Shown: positions 29,664 through 45,488, counted from the stretch's first letter. The stretch is 64,000 nt of DNA from Micromonospora sp. Llam0 (GCF_003751085.1 NZ_RJJY01000002.1:1240001-1304000); one strand, 5' to 3'. Program-made: numbers and translations. The notes: generated by a model not told the origin, from the letters alone.

Positions 29664-29972
29664 CTACAGCTTGATCTCGATGTCGACGCCAGCCGGCAGG
29701 TCGAGGCGCATCAGCGAATCGACCGTCTTCGGAGTCGGGTCGATGATGTCGATCAGACGCTTGTGCGTGCGCATCTCGAAGTGCTCGCGCGAGTCCTTGT
29801 ACTTGTGCGGCGAACGGATGACGCAGAAACGGTTGATCTCAGTGGGCAGCGGCACCGGGCCTGCGACCTGAGCGCCGGTGCGCGTCACCGTCTCGACGAT
29901 CTTCCGCGCCGAGGAGTCCACGACCTCGTGGTCATAGGCCTTGAGCCGGATGCGGATCTTTTGTCCCGCCAT
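29664..29972 (-). CDS. rpsJ: Ribosomal protein S10 (uS10, NusE)
   Basis: 102 residues. [60 protein letters not shown] and [15 protein letters not shown] are canonical. It also pairs with NusB/NusG in transcription. ATG 29972 chosen over upstream in-frame codons by family length; GAAGGAAC lies 12 bases upstream. First gene of the S10 cluster. Confidence 0.98.
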
Positions 29973-30284
29973 GGTGGCTTCTGTTCCTTCTCTCTCCGCC
30001 CGCAATGGAGCCCGCTCGCCGGAGCGGATGCCGCCGGTCGGACCCCGGCGCTGCCGTTTCATTTCGGTGTCCGACCCCCGCGGTCGGGCGTGTCGCAACC
30101 GCTGACCAGGCTCCGCCCCGGGACACCGGAGCGATCTGGCCCCACGCGGAGACGATCCCCACCGCTGAGGTCTTGGGCACCGGGCCAGGTCGGCGGCATC
30201 ACCGCTCCGGTCGACGACGCGGCGATAGCCGTACGCTGCCGAACAGTGCGGGTGCCGCGGCACATCTGCCCCGGACGCCGTGCG

Positions 30285-30317
30285 AGGGTGGCTGACTGAC
30301 GGGCAGCCAGCCACCCT
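30285..30317 (-). terminator. Hairpin downstream of tuf
   Basis: Arms AGGGTGGCTG (30285-30294) and CAGCCACCCT (30308-30317), 13-base loop. Second of two hairpins between tuf and the S10 cluster; no U tract. Confidence 0.55.
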
Positions 30318-30340
30318 ACGCGGACGCAACCTGACTAGTA

Positions 30341-30360
30341 TGCCGTACCGAGGTACGGCA
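30341..30360 (-). terminator. Perfect short hairpin just after tuf
   Basis: Arms TGCCGTACC (30341-30349) and GGTACGGCA (30352-30360), loop of two bases, 21 bp after the tuf stop. No U tract. Confidence 0.6.
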
Positions 30361-30380
30361 AGGCCAATCGGGCTACCAGT

Positions 30381-31574
30381 TCACTTGATGATCTTGGTGA
30401 CCCGGCCGGCGCCGACGGTGCGGCCACCCTCCCGGATCGCGAACTTCAGGTTCTCCTCCATGGCGATCGGCTGGATCAGCTTCACGCTCATCGAGGTGTT
30501 GTCACCGGGCATGACCATCTCGGTGCCTTCCGGCAGCGTGACCACACCGGTCACGTCGGTGGTCCGGAAGTAGAACTGCGGACGGTAGTTCTGGAAGAAC
30601 GGGGTGTGCCGGCCACCCTCCTCCTTGGAGAGGATGTAGACCGTCGCCTCGAACTCCGTGTGCGGGGTGGTGGTACCCGGCTTGATGACCACCATGCCGC
30701 GCTCGACGTCCTCGCGCTTGATACCACGCAGCAGCAGACCGACGTTCTCACCGGCCCGCGCCTCGTCGAGCAGCTTGCGGAACATCTCGATACCGGTGCA
30801 GGTGGTCTTCATCGACTTCTCACGGATGCCGACGATCTCCACCTCCTCGTTCGGCTTGAGCACGCCACGCTCGGCGCGACCGGTCACCACGGTGCCCCGA
30901 CCGGTGATCGTGAAGACGTCCTCGATCGGCATCAGGAACGGCTTCTCGGTCTCCCGCTCGGGCTGCGGGATCGCGGTGTCGACCGCGTTCATCAGCTCCA
31001 TGAGCTTGTCGGACCACTCCTGGTCGCCCTCCAGCGCCTTGAGCGCGGAGACCCGGACCACCGGCAGGTCGTCGCCCGGGTACTCCTGGGCCGACAGCAG
31101 CTCACGGACCTCGAGCTCGACCAGCTCGAGCAGCTCCTCGTCATCGACCATGTCGCTCTTGTTGAGCGCCACGACGATGTACGGCACGCCGACCTGACGG
31201 GCCAGCAGCACGTGCTCGCGGGTCTGCGGCATCGGGCCGTCGGTCGCCGCGACCACCAGGATCGCGCCGTCCATCTGCGCGGCACCGGTGATCATGTTCT
31301 TGATGTAGTCGGCGTGCCCGGGGCAGTCGACGTGCGCGTAGTGCCGCGCCTCGGTCTGGTACTCGACGTGCGCGATCGAGATCGTGATGCCGCGGGCCTT
31401 CTCCTCCGGCGCCTTGTCGATCTCGTCGAACGGCGTGTACGGGTTGAGGTCCGGCATCCTGTCGTGCAGGACCTTGGTGATGGCCGCCGTCAGCGTCGTC
31501 TTACCGTGGTCGATGTGACCAATGGTGCCGATGTTGACGTGCGGCTTAGTCCGCTCGAACTTCGCCTTCGCCAC
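30381..31574 (-). CDS. tuf: Elongation factor Tu
   Basis: 397 residues, delivers aminoacyl-tRNA to the ribosome. G1 GHIDHGKTT, the T loop [20 protein letters not shown] (ITI motif intact), G3 [13 protein letters not shown]4 NKSDMVDD; domain [16 protein letters not shown]; domain III ends [20 protein letters not shown] start (GTG GCG AAG), 4th gene of rpsL-rpsG-fusA-tuf, separated from fusA by 187 bp containing a hairpin. Confidence 0.99.
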   Translation of the reverse strand: MAKAKFERTKPHVNIGTIGHIDHGKTTLTAAITKVLHDRMPDLNPYTPFDEIDKAPEEKARGITISIAHVEYQTEARHYAHVDCPGHADYIKNMITGAAQMDGAILVVAATDGPMPQTREHVLLARQVGVPYIVVALNKSDMVDDEELLELVELEVRELLSAQEYPGDDLPVVRVSALKALEGDQEWSDKLMELMNAVDTAIPQPERETEKPFLMPIEDVFTITGRGTVVTGRAERGVLKPNEEVEIVGIREKSMKTTCTGIEMFRKLLDEARAGENVGLLLRGIKREDVERGMVVIKPGTTTPHTEFEATVYILSKEEGGRHTPFFQNYRPQFYFRTTDVTGVVTLPEGTEMVMPGDNTSMSVKLIQPIAMEENLKFAIREGGRTVGAGRVTKIIK

Positions 31575-31730
31575 TGGTGTCCTCCTGTGGACTTCTTGGT
31601 TCGTACGCCCGGCGCGCCGTTCGGCGCTTAGGACTCTGTCGACAGCCTTTCCGGTCCGGTGTCGGCGACCGGGAAGTGCTCGGGTCTTGCGGCGGTCACG
31701 CCTTCAGGCCCGGTATGCAGTTCGCCCGAG

Positions 31731-31761
31731 ACGGGCCGGGGAGGGTCAACTCCCCGGCCCG

Positions 31762-31762
<1 letters not shown>
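31731..31762 (-). terminator. Hairpin at the end of fusA
   Basis: Perfect 13-bp arms 31731-31743 and 31750-31762 with loop GGTCAA; the right arm touches the fusA stop codon. It would form between fusA and tuf, so it may reduce read-through or mark mRNA processing. Confidence 0.6.
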
Positions 31763-33858
<2,096 letters not shown>

Positions 33859-33925
33859 TTCAATCCCTACTTCGTCTCGTCGTCGACTGTGTCTGCGCGG
33901 CTGTGCCGGCGGGCATGACAGCGGC

Positions 33926-34396
33926 CTACCAGCGGTAGTGGGCGAAGGCCTTGTTGGACTCCGCCATCTTGTGGGTGTCCTCGCGGCGCTTGACCGCCGC
34001 GCCGAGACCGTTGCTCGCGTCCAGCAGCTCGTTCATCAGCCGCTCGATCATCGTCTTCTCCCGGCGCGCCTTGGAGTACTGGACGAGCCAGCGCAGCCCG
34101 AGGGTGGTCGCCCGGGACGGACGGACCTCCACCGGCACCTGGTACGTCGCGCCACCGACCCGGCGGCTGCGGACCTCCAGGGTCGGCTTCACGTTGTCCA
34201 TGGCGCGCTTGAGGGTGACGACCGGATCGGTGCCGGACTTCTCCCGGCAGCCCTCCAGTGCGCCGTAGACGATCCGCTCGGCGAGCTGACGCTTGCCCCG
34301 CATCAGGATCTTGTTGACCAACTGGGTTACCAGCGGCGAGTTGTACACCGGGTCCGCGACCAGCGGGCGACGCGGAGCAGGGCCTTTACGCGGCAT
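33926..34396 (-). CDS. rpsG: Ribosomal protein S7 (uS7)
   Basis: 156 residues, organises the 30S head and contacts E-site t[83 protein letters not shown] and YRW at the end. ATG 34396 lies two bases from the rpsL stop. Confidence 0.99.
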   Translation of the reverse strand: MPRKGPAPRRPLVADPVYNSPLVTQLVNKILMRGKRQLAERIVYGALEGCREKSGTDPVVTLKRAMDNVKPTLEVRSRRVGGATYQVPVEVRPSRATTLGLRWLVQYSKARREKTMIERLMNELLDASNGLGAAVKRREDTHKMAESNKAFAHYRW

Positions 34397-34397
34397 C

Positions 34398-34772
34398 TCA
34401 GCTCTTCTCCTTCTTCGCGCCGTAGCGGCTGCGAGCCTGCTTGCGGTTGCGGACACCCTGGGTGTCCAGCGAACCGCGGACGATCTTGTAACGGACGCCC
34501 GGAAGGTCCTTCACCCGGCCGCCGCGCACCAGCACGATGGAGTGCTCCTGCAGGTTGTGGCCGACGCCGGGGATGTAGGCGGTCACCTCGATCTGGCTGC
34601 TCAGCTTCACCCGAGCGACCTTGCGCAGCGCGGAGTTCGGCTTCTTGGGGGTGGTGGTGTACACACGGGTGCACACGCCACGACGCTGCGGGCTGCCCTT
34701 GAGCGCCGGCGTCTTGGTCTTGCTCGTCTTGTCCTGGCGGCCCTTGCGGACCAGCTGCTGGATCGTTGGCAC
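34398..34772 (-). CDS. rpsL: Ribosomal protein S12 (uS12)
   Basis: 124 residues, decoding centre. [80 protein letters not shown]. The two lysines whose change gives streptomycin resistance (in TTTPKKPNS and GRVKDLPG) are wild type. GTG start; GTG 34772 gives the family length. First gene of the str operon. Confidence 0.99.
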   Translation of the reverse strand: MPTIQQLVRKGRQDKTSKTKTPALKGSPQRRGVCTRVYTTTPKKPNSALRKVARVKLSSQIEVTAYIPGVGHNLQEHSIVLVRGGRVKDLPGVRYKIVRGSLDTQGVRNRKQARSRYGAKKEKS

Positions 34773-35236
34773 CGGGTTCCTTTGCTCCCTCCGGCCGCAC
34801 GGGCGGCCGCACTTTTCCTCAGCCGCCCCGCAGGCCGACTCTCCTACATTCCGACCGGCCACCCGCCAGGGCACCGGCACCCGCGGTCGGGCGTGTCGCC
34901 CGCACGCGGACCCGGCCGTCAGCTGTCAACCACCGGGATCTGCACTCCGCCGTTGCGCTGCTCGATGACCATCGGCTGGATCGGGCGCACGCACGACTTG
35001 CCCGGGCAGGCCGGGCACAAGAGGATAGAGTACCCACCACGCGCGCGCAGGTCAAAACGGCGGCACCGAACTCCTGACCCCGGCCCCGCAATCTCGGAAC
35101 CCGAACCCCGGACCTCGGATCGGCCGTCTGGCTGCTCCGCCCGCAGCGGACCGCTCCGGTCACCAAGTGTACCGGTTCGCCCGGGTGCCGGCCCGGCGGG
35201 CGGCGTACTGGCACGTGCCGGGTGCTCCTGCGGATG
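34773..35236 (-). other. str operon promoter region
   Basis: 464 bp between the small membrane protein (ends 35237) and rpsL. It contains the strongest promoter in the window (35027-35055), giving a leader of about 245 bases before rpsL. No gene or known riboregulator is recognisable in the leader. Confidence 0.6.
35027..35055 (-). promoter_or_regulatory. Promoter of the str operon (rpsL-rpsG-fusA-tuf)
   Basis: TTGACC (35055-35050), 17-base spacer, TACTCT (35032-35027). Close to the housekeeping sigma consensus of actinobacteria. The region downstream is locally AT-rich. Confidence 0.8.
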
Positions 35237-35728
35237 TCAGGCGGCGACCAACAGGAGCGCGAGGGCGAAGCTGAACAGGGTCACCGCCAGCCCCGCCCCG
35301 CCGCAGCTGATTCCGGCGATGGCCAGACCACGGCCGGTGAACCGCACCGCCGGCGGTGGCGCGGTCTGCCGGACCTGGCGCAGCCCGAGCAGGCCCAGAC
35401 CGACGGCCGCCGCCCCGAAGGCGACGCCGAGCAGGGTGAACGCCCCGGCCGCCCAACCGCCCCAGCCGCCGTCCGCGCCGGCCAAGCCCAGGCAGCCGAC
35501 GGCGAGCGACACCAGTGCCGAGATGACCCCGGCGATCAACGACGTCACCGCCAGGCCGGACACCACCGGCCGCACCTCCAGGTGCACCAGCCCGAAACTC
35601 GTGCCGGGCACCTGCTCCACCCGCCGGGGTGACAGCCGTCCCTCCGGCGGTGGCGGGGCCACCGGTCGGGCACCGGCCGGCGGACCGGCCGGCGGCGCTG
35701 CGGTCCCGTACCCCGGGAACTGGGTCAC
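35237..35728 (-). CDS. Small membrane protein, DUF4190-like
   Basis: 163 residues. Pro-rich cytoplasmic N-terminus (1 to about 50), then hydrophobic segments around 56-80, 92-118 and 135-162. The pattern of three helices with GLAVTSLIAGV and FTGRGLAIAGISCGGAGLAV resembles DUF4190 proteins. Function unknown. GTG start with GGAGGAACGCAG upstream. 43 bp separates it from the related protein 35772-36137; together they lie between rpoC and rpsL. Confidence 0.75.
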   Translation of the reverse strand: MTQFPGYGTAAPPAGPPAGARPVAPPPPEGRLSPRRVEQVPGTSFGLVHLEVRPVVSGLAVTSLIAGVISALVSLAVGCLGLAGADGGWGGWAAGAFTLLGVAFGAAAVGLGLLGLRQVRQTAPPPAVRFTGRGLAIAGISCGGAGLAVTLFSFALALLLVAA

Positions 35729-35771
35729 CTGCGTTCCTCCTCGTCCTGCGACCGGCCCGGTGCCGCCACGG

Positions 35772-36137
35772 TCAGTCGATGCCGGGGCCGAAGTCCTGCC
35801 CGACCGGGCCGGTGGCCCAGTCGAAGATGCCGAGCACCAGCGCCAGGGTCAGCGTCCCGGCGGCGAGGAGCAGGCCCGTCCAGGCCAGGCGTTCACCACG
35901 GCGCAGCCAGCCCGCCCCGGTCAGATAACCCCGCGACGAGTACGCCTCCCGGCGCGCCTGGCGGGCGAGCAGCAGTGCCACCATGGCCGGTACCACGCCG
36001 CCGACCAGCAGCCCGGTGATCGCCGCGACCAGCCCGAGCGCGAAGACGGCTCCGGCCTTCGTGGACCGCACCGGGTCGGGATCCGCCGGATGCCGTGGCG
36101 TCGGGTGCACGGCCTGGGGCACCGGGGTCAGCTGCAC
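35772..36137 (-). CDS. Small membrane protein, DUF4190-like
   Basis: 121 residues with two to three predicted helices (AGAVFALGLVAAITGLLVGG, VVPAMVALLLARQARR, AWTGLLLAAGTLTLALVLGI) and a short Pro/His-rich N-terminus. The arrangement, including the A..LAR.A...A motif after the second helix, is like its neighbour and DUF4190. GTG start. Function unknown; it sits 82 bp upstream of the rpoC terminator side and probably forms a two-gene unit with 35237-35728. Confidence 0.7.
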   Translation of the reverse strand: MQLTPVPQAVHPTPRHPADPDPVRSTKAGAVFALGLVAAITGLLVGGVVPAMVALLLARQARREAYSSRGYLTGAGWLRRGERLAWTGLLLAAGTLTLALVLGIFDWATGPVGQDFGPGID

Positions 36138-36158
36138 GGTGCCAGCCTACAAGTTGAA

Positions 36159-36196
36159 GGCGCCTGTCCCGCCGCGGTCGCGGCGGGACAGGCGCC
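36159..36196 (-). terminator. Terminator hairpin of the rpoB-rpoC operon
   Basis: Perfect 18-bp arms 36159-36176 and 36179-36196, starting 23 bp after the rpoC stop. Very GC-rich, no U tract. Confidence 0.85.
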
Positions 36197-36219
36197 CGGA
36201 CAGTCGTACCTGCCGTTGA

Positions 36220-40107
<3,888 letters not shown>

Positions 40108-40156
40108 GTTTCGTGTCCCCTATGTCGTCGTCGCTACTGCTGGTTCACGGGGCCCC

Positions 40157-40188
40157 GGTCGGCGGCCCTGGGGTCAGGGCCGCCGACC
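40157..40188 (-). terminator. Perfect hairpin in the rpoB-rpoC gap
   Basis: 14-bp arms 40157-40170 and 40175-40188 around a four-base loop, six bases after the rpoB stop and about 50 bases before the rpoC start. Likely an attenuator or RNase processing site within the operon. Confidence 0.7.
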
Positions 40189-40193
40189 GCGCC

Positions 40194-43100
40194 TCACACT
40201 TCCTCGACCGAGCTCGGCTCCCGCCGGGACAGGTCGATACCGAGTTCCTCCGCGGCCCGGAACACCTCGTCGTCGGTCTCGCGCATCTCCAGGGCCACGC
40301 CGTCGCTGGACAGCACCTCGACGTTGAGGCACAGCGACTGCAGCTCCTTGAGCAGCACCTTGAACGACTCCGGGATGCCCGGCTCGGGGATGTTCTCGCC
40401 CTTGACGATCGCCTCGTAGACCTTGACCCGGCCCAGGACGTCGTCCGACTTGATGGTGAGCAGCTCCTGCAGCGCGTAGGCGGCACCGTAGGCCTGCATC
40501 GCCCAGCACTCCATCTCACCGAAGCGCTGGCCGCCGAACTGCGCCTTACCGCCGAGCGGCTGCTGGGTGATCATGGAGTACGGGCCGGTCGACCGCGCGT
40601 GGATCTTGTCGTCGACCAGGTGGTTGAGCTTGAGGATGTAGATGTAGCCGACCGCGATCGCGTCCGGCAGCGGCTCACCGGACCGGCCGTCGAACAGCCG
40701 GGCCTTGCCCGAGCTGCCGATCAGCTGCACGCCGTCCCGGTTGGGCAGGGTGCTGCCCAGCAGGCCGGTGATCTCCTCCTCGCGGACACCGTCGAAGACC
40801 GGGGTCGCGACGTTGGTGTCCGGCTCGGCGTCGTCCGAGCCGATGGCGCGCAGCGCGGCCTTCCACTCGGCGTCGTCGCCCTCGACCTTCCACCCGGTCT
40901 TGGCCACCCACCCGAGGTGGGTCTCCAGGATCTGGCCGATGTTCATCCGGCCCGGCACACCGAGCGGGTTGAGCACGATGTCGACCGGCGTGCCGTCGGA
41001 GAGGAACGGCATGTCCTCGACCGGCAGGATCTTGGAGATGACGCCCTTGTTGCCGTGCCGGCCGGCGAGCTTGTCGCCGTCCTGGATCTTCCGCTTCTGC
41101 GCGACGTAGACCCGGACCAGCTCGTTGACGCCGGGCGGCAGCTCGTCGCCGTCGTCGCGGGAGAAGGTCCGTACGCCGATCACCGTGCCGGTCTCGCCGT
41201 GCGGCACCTTCAGCGAGGTGTCCCGGACCTCCCGGGCCTTCTCGCCGAAGATCGCCCGCAGCAGCCGCTCCTCCGGGGTCAGCTCGGTCTCGCCCTTCGG
41301 GGTGACCTTGCCGACCAGGATGTCACCGGGAACCACCTCGGCGCCGATCCGGATGATGCCGCGCTCGTCGAGGTCGGCGAGCATCTCCTCGCTGACGTTC
41401 GGGATGTCGCGGGTGATCTCCTCCGGACCGAGCTTGGTGTCCCGGGCGTCGACCTCGTGCTCCTCGATGTGGATCGAGGTGAGCACGTCCTGCTGCACCA
41501 GCCGCTGGGACAGGATGATGGCGTCCTCGTAGTTGTAGCCCTCCCACGGCATGAACGCCACGAGCAGGTTACGGCCGAGGGCCATCTCGCCGTCGTCGGT
41601 GCACGGGCCGTCCGCGATGACCTGGCCGGCCTCGACCCGGTCGCCCTCGAAGACGGTCGGCTTCTGGTTGACGCAGGAGCCGGCGTTGGAGCGACGGAAC
41701 TTGTGCAGCAGGTACGTCCGGCGGTGGCCGTCGTCCTGGTGCACGGTGACGTAGTCGGCGCACAGGTCCTCGACCACGCCACCGGACTCGGCGATCACCA
41801 CGTCACCGGCGTCGACCGCGGCGCGGTACTCCATGCCGGTGCCGACCAGCGGGGACTCCGCCTTGACCAGCGGCACCGCCTGGCGCTGCATGTTCGCGCC
41901 CATCAGCGCCCGGTTGGCGTCGTCGTGCTCCAGGAACGGGATCATCGCGGTGGCGACGGAGACCATCTGCCGCGGTGAGACGTCCATGTAGTCGACGGCG
42001 GCCGGCGGGACGAAGTCGACCTCACCGCCCTTGCGTCGGACCAGGACCCGGTCCTCGGCGAAGGTGCCGTCGGCCATCAGCGGCGCGTTGGCCTGCGCCT
42101 TGACGAACCGGTCCTCCTCGTCCGCGGTCAGGTAGTCGATCTGGTCGGTGACCCGGCCGTCGATGACCTTGCGGTACGGGGTCTCGATGAAGCCGAACGG
42201 GTTGACCCGTCCGAAGGTGGACAGCGCCCCGATCAGACCGATGTTCGGGCCTTCCGGGGTCTCGATCGGGCACATCCGGCCGTAGTGCGACGGGTGCACG
42301 TCACGGACCTCGAAGCCGGCCCGCTCCCGGGACAGACCACCCGGGCCGAGCGCGCTGAGCCGCCGGCGGTGGGTCAACCCGGCCAGCGGGTTGGTCTGGT
42401 CCATGAACTGGGACAGCTGCGAGGTGCCGAAGAACTCCTTGATCGCCGCCACCACCGGGCGGATGTTGATCAGGGTCTGCGGCGTGATGGCCTCGACGTC
42501 CTGCGTCGTCATCCGCTCACGGACGACCCGCTCCATCCGGGACAGGCCGACCCGTACCTGGTTCTGGATCAGCTCGCCGACGGTACGCAGCCGCCGGTTG
42601 CCGAAGTGGTCGATGTCGTCGGCCTCGTAGCCCTCCTCACCGGCGTGCAGCCGGCAGAGGTACTCGACGGTGGCGACGATGTCGTCCTCGGTGAGCGTCC
42701 CGGAGTTGATCGGGACGTCGAGGTTGAGCTTCTTGTTGAACTTGTACCGGCCGACCTTGGCGACGTCGTACCGCTTGGGGTTGAAGAACAGGTTGTCGAG
42801 CAGCGTCTGCGCGTTCTCGCGGGTCGGCGGCTCACCAGGACGGAGCTTGCGGTAGATGTCGAGCAGCGCCTCGTCCGCCCCGGCGATGTGGTCCTTCTCC
42901 AGGGTGGTCATCATCAGCTCGGACCAGCCGAACCGCTCCCGGATCCGGTCGGCGGACCAACCGATGGCCTTGAGCAGGACGGTGACGGCCTGACGCCGCT
43001 TACGGTCGATGCGGACACCGACGGTGTCGCGCTTGTCGATGTCGAACTCCAGCCAGGCACCCCGGCTCGGGATCACCTTGACGCTGGACAGGTCGCGGTC

Positions 43101-43625
43101 GGAGGTCTTGTCCGGCTGCTTGTCGAAGTACACGCCCGGGGACCGGACGAGCTGGCTGACCACCACGCGCTCGGTGCCGTTGATGATGAAGGTGCCCTTC
43201 GGCGTCATCATCGGGAAGTCACCCATGAACACCGTCTGGCTCTTGATCTCGCCGGTGGTGTTGTTGGTGAACTCCGCGGTGACGAAGAGCGGTGCGCAGT
43301 AGGTCAGGTCCTTCTCCTTGCACTCCTCGATCGAGGCCTTGACCTCGTCGAAGCGCGGGCTGGAGAAGGAGAGCGACATGGTGCCGGAAAAGTCCTCAAT
43401 GGGACTGATCTCGTCGAGGATCTCCGCGAGGCCGGATCGTGCGTGCGGGTCGTCAGCCGACCGGCCCTGCCAAGCCTCGTTGCCCACCAGCCAGTCGAAC
43501 GACTCGGTCTGGATGGAGAGAAGGTTGGGGACCTCGAGGTGTTCGGTGATCCGGCCGAATGAGATTCGGCGAGGAGCGAAAGCGCTCGACGTACGACTGG
43601 TCTTCGCAGGGCGGGAAGCTGCCAA
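40194..43625 (-). CDS. rpoB: RNA polymerase beta subunit
   Basis: 1143 residues from TTG 43625 ([20 protein letters not shown]), supported by GGAAGGA eight bases upstream and by the length of related proteins; no ATG or GTG nearby fits. Conserved blocks include [20 protein letters not shown], the rifampicin region [20 protein letters not shown] and [29 protein letters not shown], and [20 protein letters not shown]. In E. coli numbering Asp516, His526 and Ser531 are unchanged, while 518 is Thr, 522 Ala and 527 Arg. Has its own promoter. Confidence 0.98.
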   Translation of the reverse strand: MAASRPAKTSRTSSAFAPRRISFGRITEHLEVPNLLSIQTESFDWLVGNEAWQGRSADDPHARSGLAEILDEISPIEDFSGTMSLSFSSPRFDEVKASIEECKEKDLTYCAPLFVTAEFTNNTTGEIKSQTVFMGDFPMMTPKGTFIINGTERVVVSQLVRSPGVYFDKQPDKTSDRDLSSVKVIPSRGAWLEFDIDKRDTVGVRIDRKRRQAVTVLLKAIGWSADRIRERFGWSELMMTTLEKDHIAGADEALLDIYRKLRPGEPPTRENAQTLLDNLFFNPKRYDVAKVGRYKFNKKLNLDVPINSGTLTEDDIVATVEYLCRLHAGEEGYEADDIDHFGNRRLRTVGELIQNQVRVGLSRMERVVRERMTTQDVEAITPQTLINIRPVVAAIKEFFGTSQLSQFMDQTNPLAGLTHRRRLSALGPGGLSRERAGFEVRDVHPSHYGRMCPIETPEGPNIGLIGALSTFGRVNPFGFIETPYRKVIDGRVTDQIDYLTADEEDRFVKAQANAPLMADGTFAEDRVLVRRKGGEVDFVPPAAVDYMDVSPRQMVSVATAMIPFLEHDDANRALMGANMQRQAVPLVKAESPLVGTGMEYRAAVDAGDVVIAESGGVVEDLCADYVTVHQDDGHRRTYLLHKFRRSNAGSCVNQKPTVFEGDRVEAGQVIADGPCTDDGEMALGRNLLVAFMPWEGYNYEDAIILSQRLVQQDVLTSIHIEEHEVDARDTKLGPEEITRDIPNVSEEMLADLDERGIIRIGAEVVPGDILVGKVTPKGETELTPEERLLRAIFGEKAREVRDTSLKVPHGETGTVIGVRTFSRDDGDELPPGVNELVRVYVAQKRKIQDGDKLAGRHGNKGVISKILPVEDMPFLSDGTPVDIVLNPLGVPGRMNIGQILETHLGWVAKTGWKVEGDDAEWKAALRAIGSDDAEPDTNVATPVFDGVREEEITGLLGSTLPNRDGVQLIGSSGKARLFDGRSGEPLPDAIAVGYIYILKLNHLVDDKIHARSTGPYSMITQQPLGGKAQFGGQRFGEMECWAMQAYGAAYALQELLTIKSDDVLGRVKVYEAIVKGENIPEPGIPESFKVLLKELQSLCLNVEVLSSDGVALEMRETDDEVFRAAEELGIDLSRREPSSVEEV

Positions 43626-43751
43626 GATGCGTCCTTCCGAGGACCGGTGCTGCAGACGGCTGTTTCGCGCGCACTCCAAAGAACCTCGGTCAAAATATCC
43701 AGGATCGGACATTCCGGGCGCGAGGCAAGTCGGAAGGCAGCGCAAACTAGC

Positions 43752-43780
43752 AGTGTAGCCGAGCGGCTAACCGCTGTCCA
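43752..43780 (-). promoter_or_regulatory. Promoter of rpoB-rpoC
   Basis: TGGACA (43780-43775), 17-base spacer, TACACT (43757-43752); five of six -35 positions agree with TTGACA. Start site would be about 43745, 120 bases before the TTG. Confidence 0.75.
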
Positions 43781-44141
43781 GCCCGACGCCGAAGGACGTC
43801 GCGGAGCTGGTCGGGGCGACCGGGACCGGTGCCTCCGTACCGCTCGGAACGCGGCGTTCCCACGGAACCTGGTGGGGGCTGGCGAACACCGGGACCCCTG
43901 ACCGGTCTCCCGATCCGGCGACCCGCTGCTGGTGCCATTACCCAGCTTTGGCCGTCGCAAGCCCGTGAAACAGCTTGCTGTAGTCAGCGTGCCTGCCGGT
44001 CCGTGCCGCGTCAAGGCCTGTCGTACGGGGAGATCGCCACTGATTCAGCCGGTTGCCGGCCGGCCGGGCAGCCCCGTCGACCCCGGCGACGGGCGAAATG
44101 CCCTGATCATCGGGCAATCGCACCGGGTGTGCGAACGGAAA

Positions 44142-44174
44142 CGGGCGGCAACCCCCGTCGGGGATCGCCGCCCG
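44142..44174 (-). terminator. Terminator hairpin of rplJ-rplL
   Basis: Outer arms CGGGCGGC (44142-44149) and GCCGCCCG (44167-44174), with further pairing inside between the AACCCCCG and CGGGGAT segments. Begins 25 bp after the rplL stop. No U tract. Confidence 0.8.
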
Positions 44175-44198
44175 CAACCAACCTCGGTGTGGGTCAGG

Positions 44199-44585
44199 TC
44201 ACTTGAGGGTGACCTTCGCGCCCTCCGCCTCCAGCTTGGCCTTGGCCTTGTCGGCGGTCTCCTTGTTGGCCTTCTCGAGGACCGCCTTCGGCGCGGCCTC
44301 GACCAGGTCCTTGGCCTCCTTGAGGCCGAGGCCGGTCAGCTCCCGGACCACCTTGATGACCTGGATCTTCTTGCCACCGTCCGCGTCGAGGATGACGTCG
44401 AACTCGTCCTTCTCCGGCTCGGCCTCGGCCGGGGCGGCAGCCGGGCCACCGGCGGCCGCGACGGCCACCGGCGCGGCGGCGGTCACGTCGAAGGTCTCCT
44501 CGAACTGCTTCACGAACTCCGAGAGCTCGATCAGCGTCATCTCCTTGAACGCGTCGAGCAGCTCGTCGGTGCTGAGCTTCGCCAT
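44199..44585 (-). CDS. rplL: Ribosomal protein L7/L12 (bL12)
   Basis: 128 residues, stalk protein that recruits translational GTPases. N-terminal dimerisation helix [20 protein letters not shown], Ala/Pro-rich hinge (about 38-58), C-terminal domain [43 protein letters not shown] start, 46 bp after rplJ. Confidence 0.99.
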   Translation of the reverse strand: MAKLSTDELLDAFKEMTLIELSEFVKQFEETFDVTAAAPVAVAAAGGPAAAPAEAEPEKDEFDVILDADGGKKIQVIKVVRELTGLGLKEAKDLVEAAPKAVLEKANKETADKAKAKLEAEGAKVTLK

Positions 44586-44631
44586 GGTCGGCTTCCTTTC
44601 GAATTGATGACGTTAACGGGGCGCTGGCGGG

Positions 44632-45174
44632 TCAGGCCTGCGTACCCTCGGATTCGCGCTTGTCCTGCAGCGCTGCCGCCAGGCGGGCGGTCTTCGACAG
44701 CGGGGCCTGCAGCACGGCCGCAGCCTTGCTCAGGTTCGCCTTCATGCCACCGGCCAGCTTGGCCAGCAGCACCTCGCGGGACTCGAGGTCGGCCAGCTTG
44801 TTGACCTCGGTCGCGGTGATCGCGCGCCCCTCGAAGACCCCGCCCTTGATGACGAGCATCGGGTTGGCCTTGGCGAAGTCGCGCAGGCCCTTCGCGGCCT
44901 CGACCACGTCGCCGGAGACGAAGGTGAGCGCGGTAGGACCGGTGAACAGCTTGTCGAGTCCGTCGATGCCCGCGTCCGACGCGGCCCGCTTGGCCAGGGT
45001 GTTCTTCGCCACCGAGTAGGTCGCGCTCTGCCCCAGCGAACGGCGCAGCTGGGTCAGCTGGGCGACGGTGAGACCCCGGTACTCGGTGAGCACCGTGGCA
45101 CCCGATTCACGGAACCGTTCGGTCAGGTCGGCGACCGCGGTCGCCTTGTCGGCACGAACCGGCTTGTCCGCCAT
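44632..45174 (-). CDS. rplJ: Ribosomal protein L10 (uL10)
   Basis: 180 residues from ATG 45174, base of the L7/L12 stalk. [66 protein letters not shown] and the C-terminal L12-binding helix. GAGGGAC precedes the ATG. Expression is likely controlled by the leader (45250-45414), as L10-L12 binds its own mRNA leader in other bacteria. Confidence 0.98.
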   Translation of the reverse strand: MADKPVRADKATAVADLTERFRESGATVLTEYRGLTVAQLTQLRRSLGQSATYSVAKNTLAKRAASDAGIDGLDKLFTGPTALTFVSGDVVEAAKGLRDFAKANPMLVIKGGVFEGRAITATEVNKLADLESREVLLAKLAGGMKANLSKAAAVLQAPLSKTARLAAALQDKRESEGTQA

Positions 45175-45250
45175 GTCCCTCCTCTCTGGTGCTCCAGGCT
45201 GGCGGCCGACCGGCGGGTGGCCGGCCGGCCGTGAAGATCCCGCGCCCACG

Positions 45251-45282
45251 AAAAACGCCCCGGGCGCAGGGCGCACGGGGCG
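45251..45282 (-). terminator. Intrinsic attenuator in the rplJ leader
   Basis: On the minus strand CGCCCCG (45282-45276), a GC-rich inner loop, CGGGGCG (45262-45256), then TTTTT (45255-45251). It is the only hairpin in this window with a clear U tract, 77 bases before the rplJ start. Confidence 0.8.
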
Positions 45283-45408
45283 AGGCAGCCGTCAACCGAC
45301 GGCGAAGACTCATCGTCCGTTCCGCCCCTGCGCGGGCCGCCCGTGGAAACGGGACCTTCAACCGTGCCGAGGCACGGTGACCAGCGGTCTTTGGGTGTGG
45401 ATACGGTA

Positions 45409-45438
45409 AGCGTACGGCACGGCACGGGCGGGCACCAA
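45409..45438 (-). promoter_or_regulatory. Candidate promoter of rplJ-rplL
   Basis: TTGGTG (45438-45433), 18-base spacer, TACGCT (45414-45409). Lies just after the rplA terminator and gives a leader of about 230 bases containing the attenuator. Confidence 0.5.
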
Positions 45439-45453
45439 ATCCGTCCGGCACGG

Positions 45454-45488
45454 CGGTGGGGTGGGGTCCACCGGACCCCACCCCACCG
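45454..45488 (-). terminator. Terminator hairpin of rplK-rplA
   Basis: Perfect 16-bp arms 45454-45469 and 45473-45488 with a three-base loop, 18 bp after the rplA stop. No U tract. Confidence 0.85.

Larger units (their letters stand above)
29973..30380 (-). other. tuf-rpsJ intergenic region (S10 leader)
   Basis: 408 bp with no gene. The tuf-proximal end has two hairpins (30341-30360 and 30285-30317). The rest should hold the S10 promoter; the nearest -10-like sequences are TACTAG overlapping the hairpin (minus strand, 30340-30335) and TATCGC near 30228, neither with a good -35. A third inverted repeat, CCGACC/GGTCGG, lies at 30071-30088. Confidence 0.5.
43626..44198 (-). other. rplL-rpoB intergenic region
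   Basis: 573 bp without a gene. From right to left: the rplL terminator hairpin (44142-44174), about 360 bp in which I see nothing, the rpoB promoter (43752-43780), and a leader of about 120 bases. rpoB-rpoC is therefore separated from rplJ-rplL. Confidence 0.65.

Noticed and set aside
43626..43745. Longer N-terminus for rpoB using starts up to 43745
   Set aside because: The extra residues are not related to RpoB, lie at or before the predicted transcription start, and lack a ribosome binding site.
43752..43790. tRNA-like string gtgtagccgagcggctaa near the rpoB promoter
   Set aside because: It resembles a D arm only; no anticodon arm, T arm or acceptor pairing follows. It overlaps the promoter spacer.
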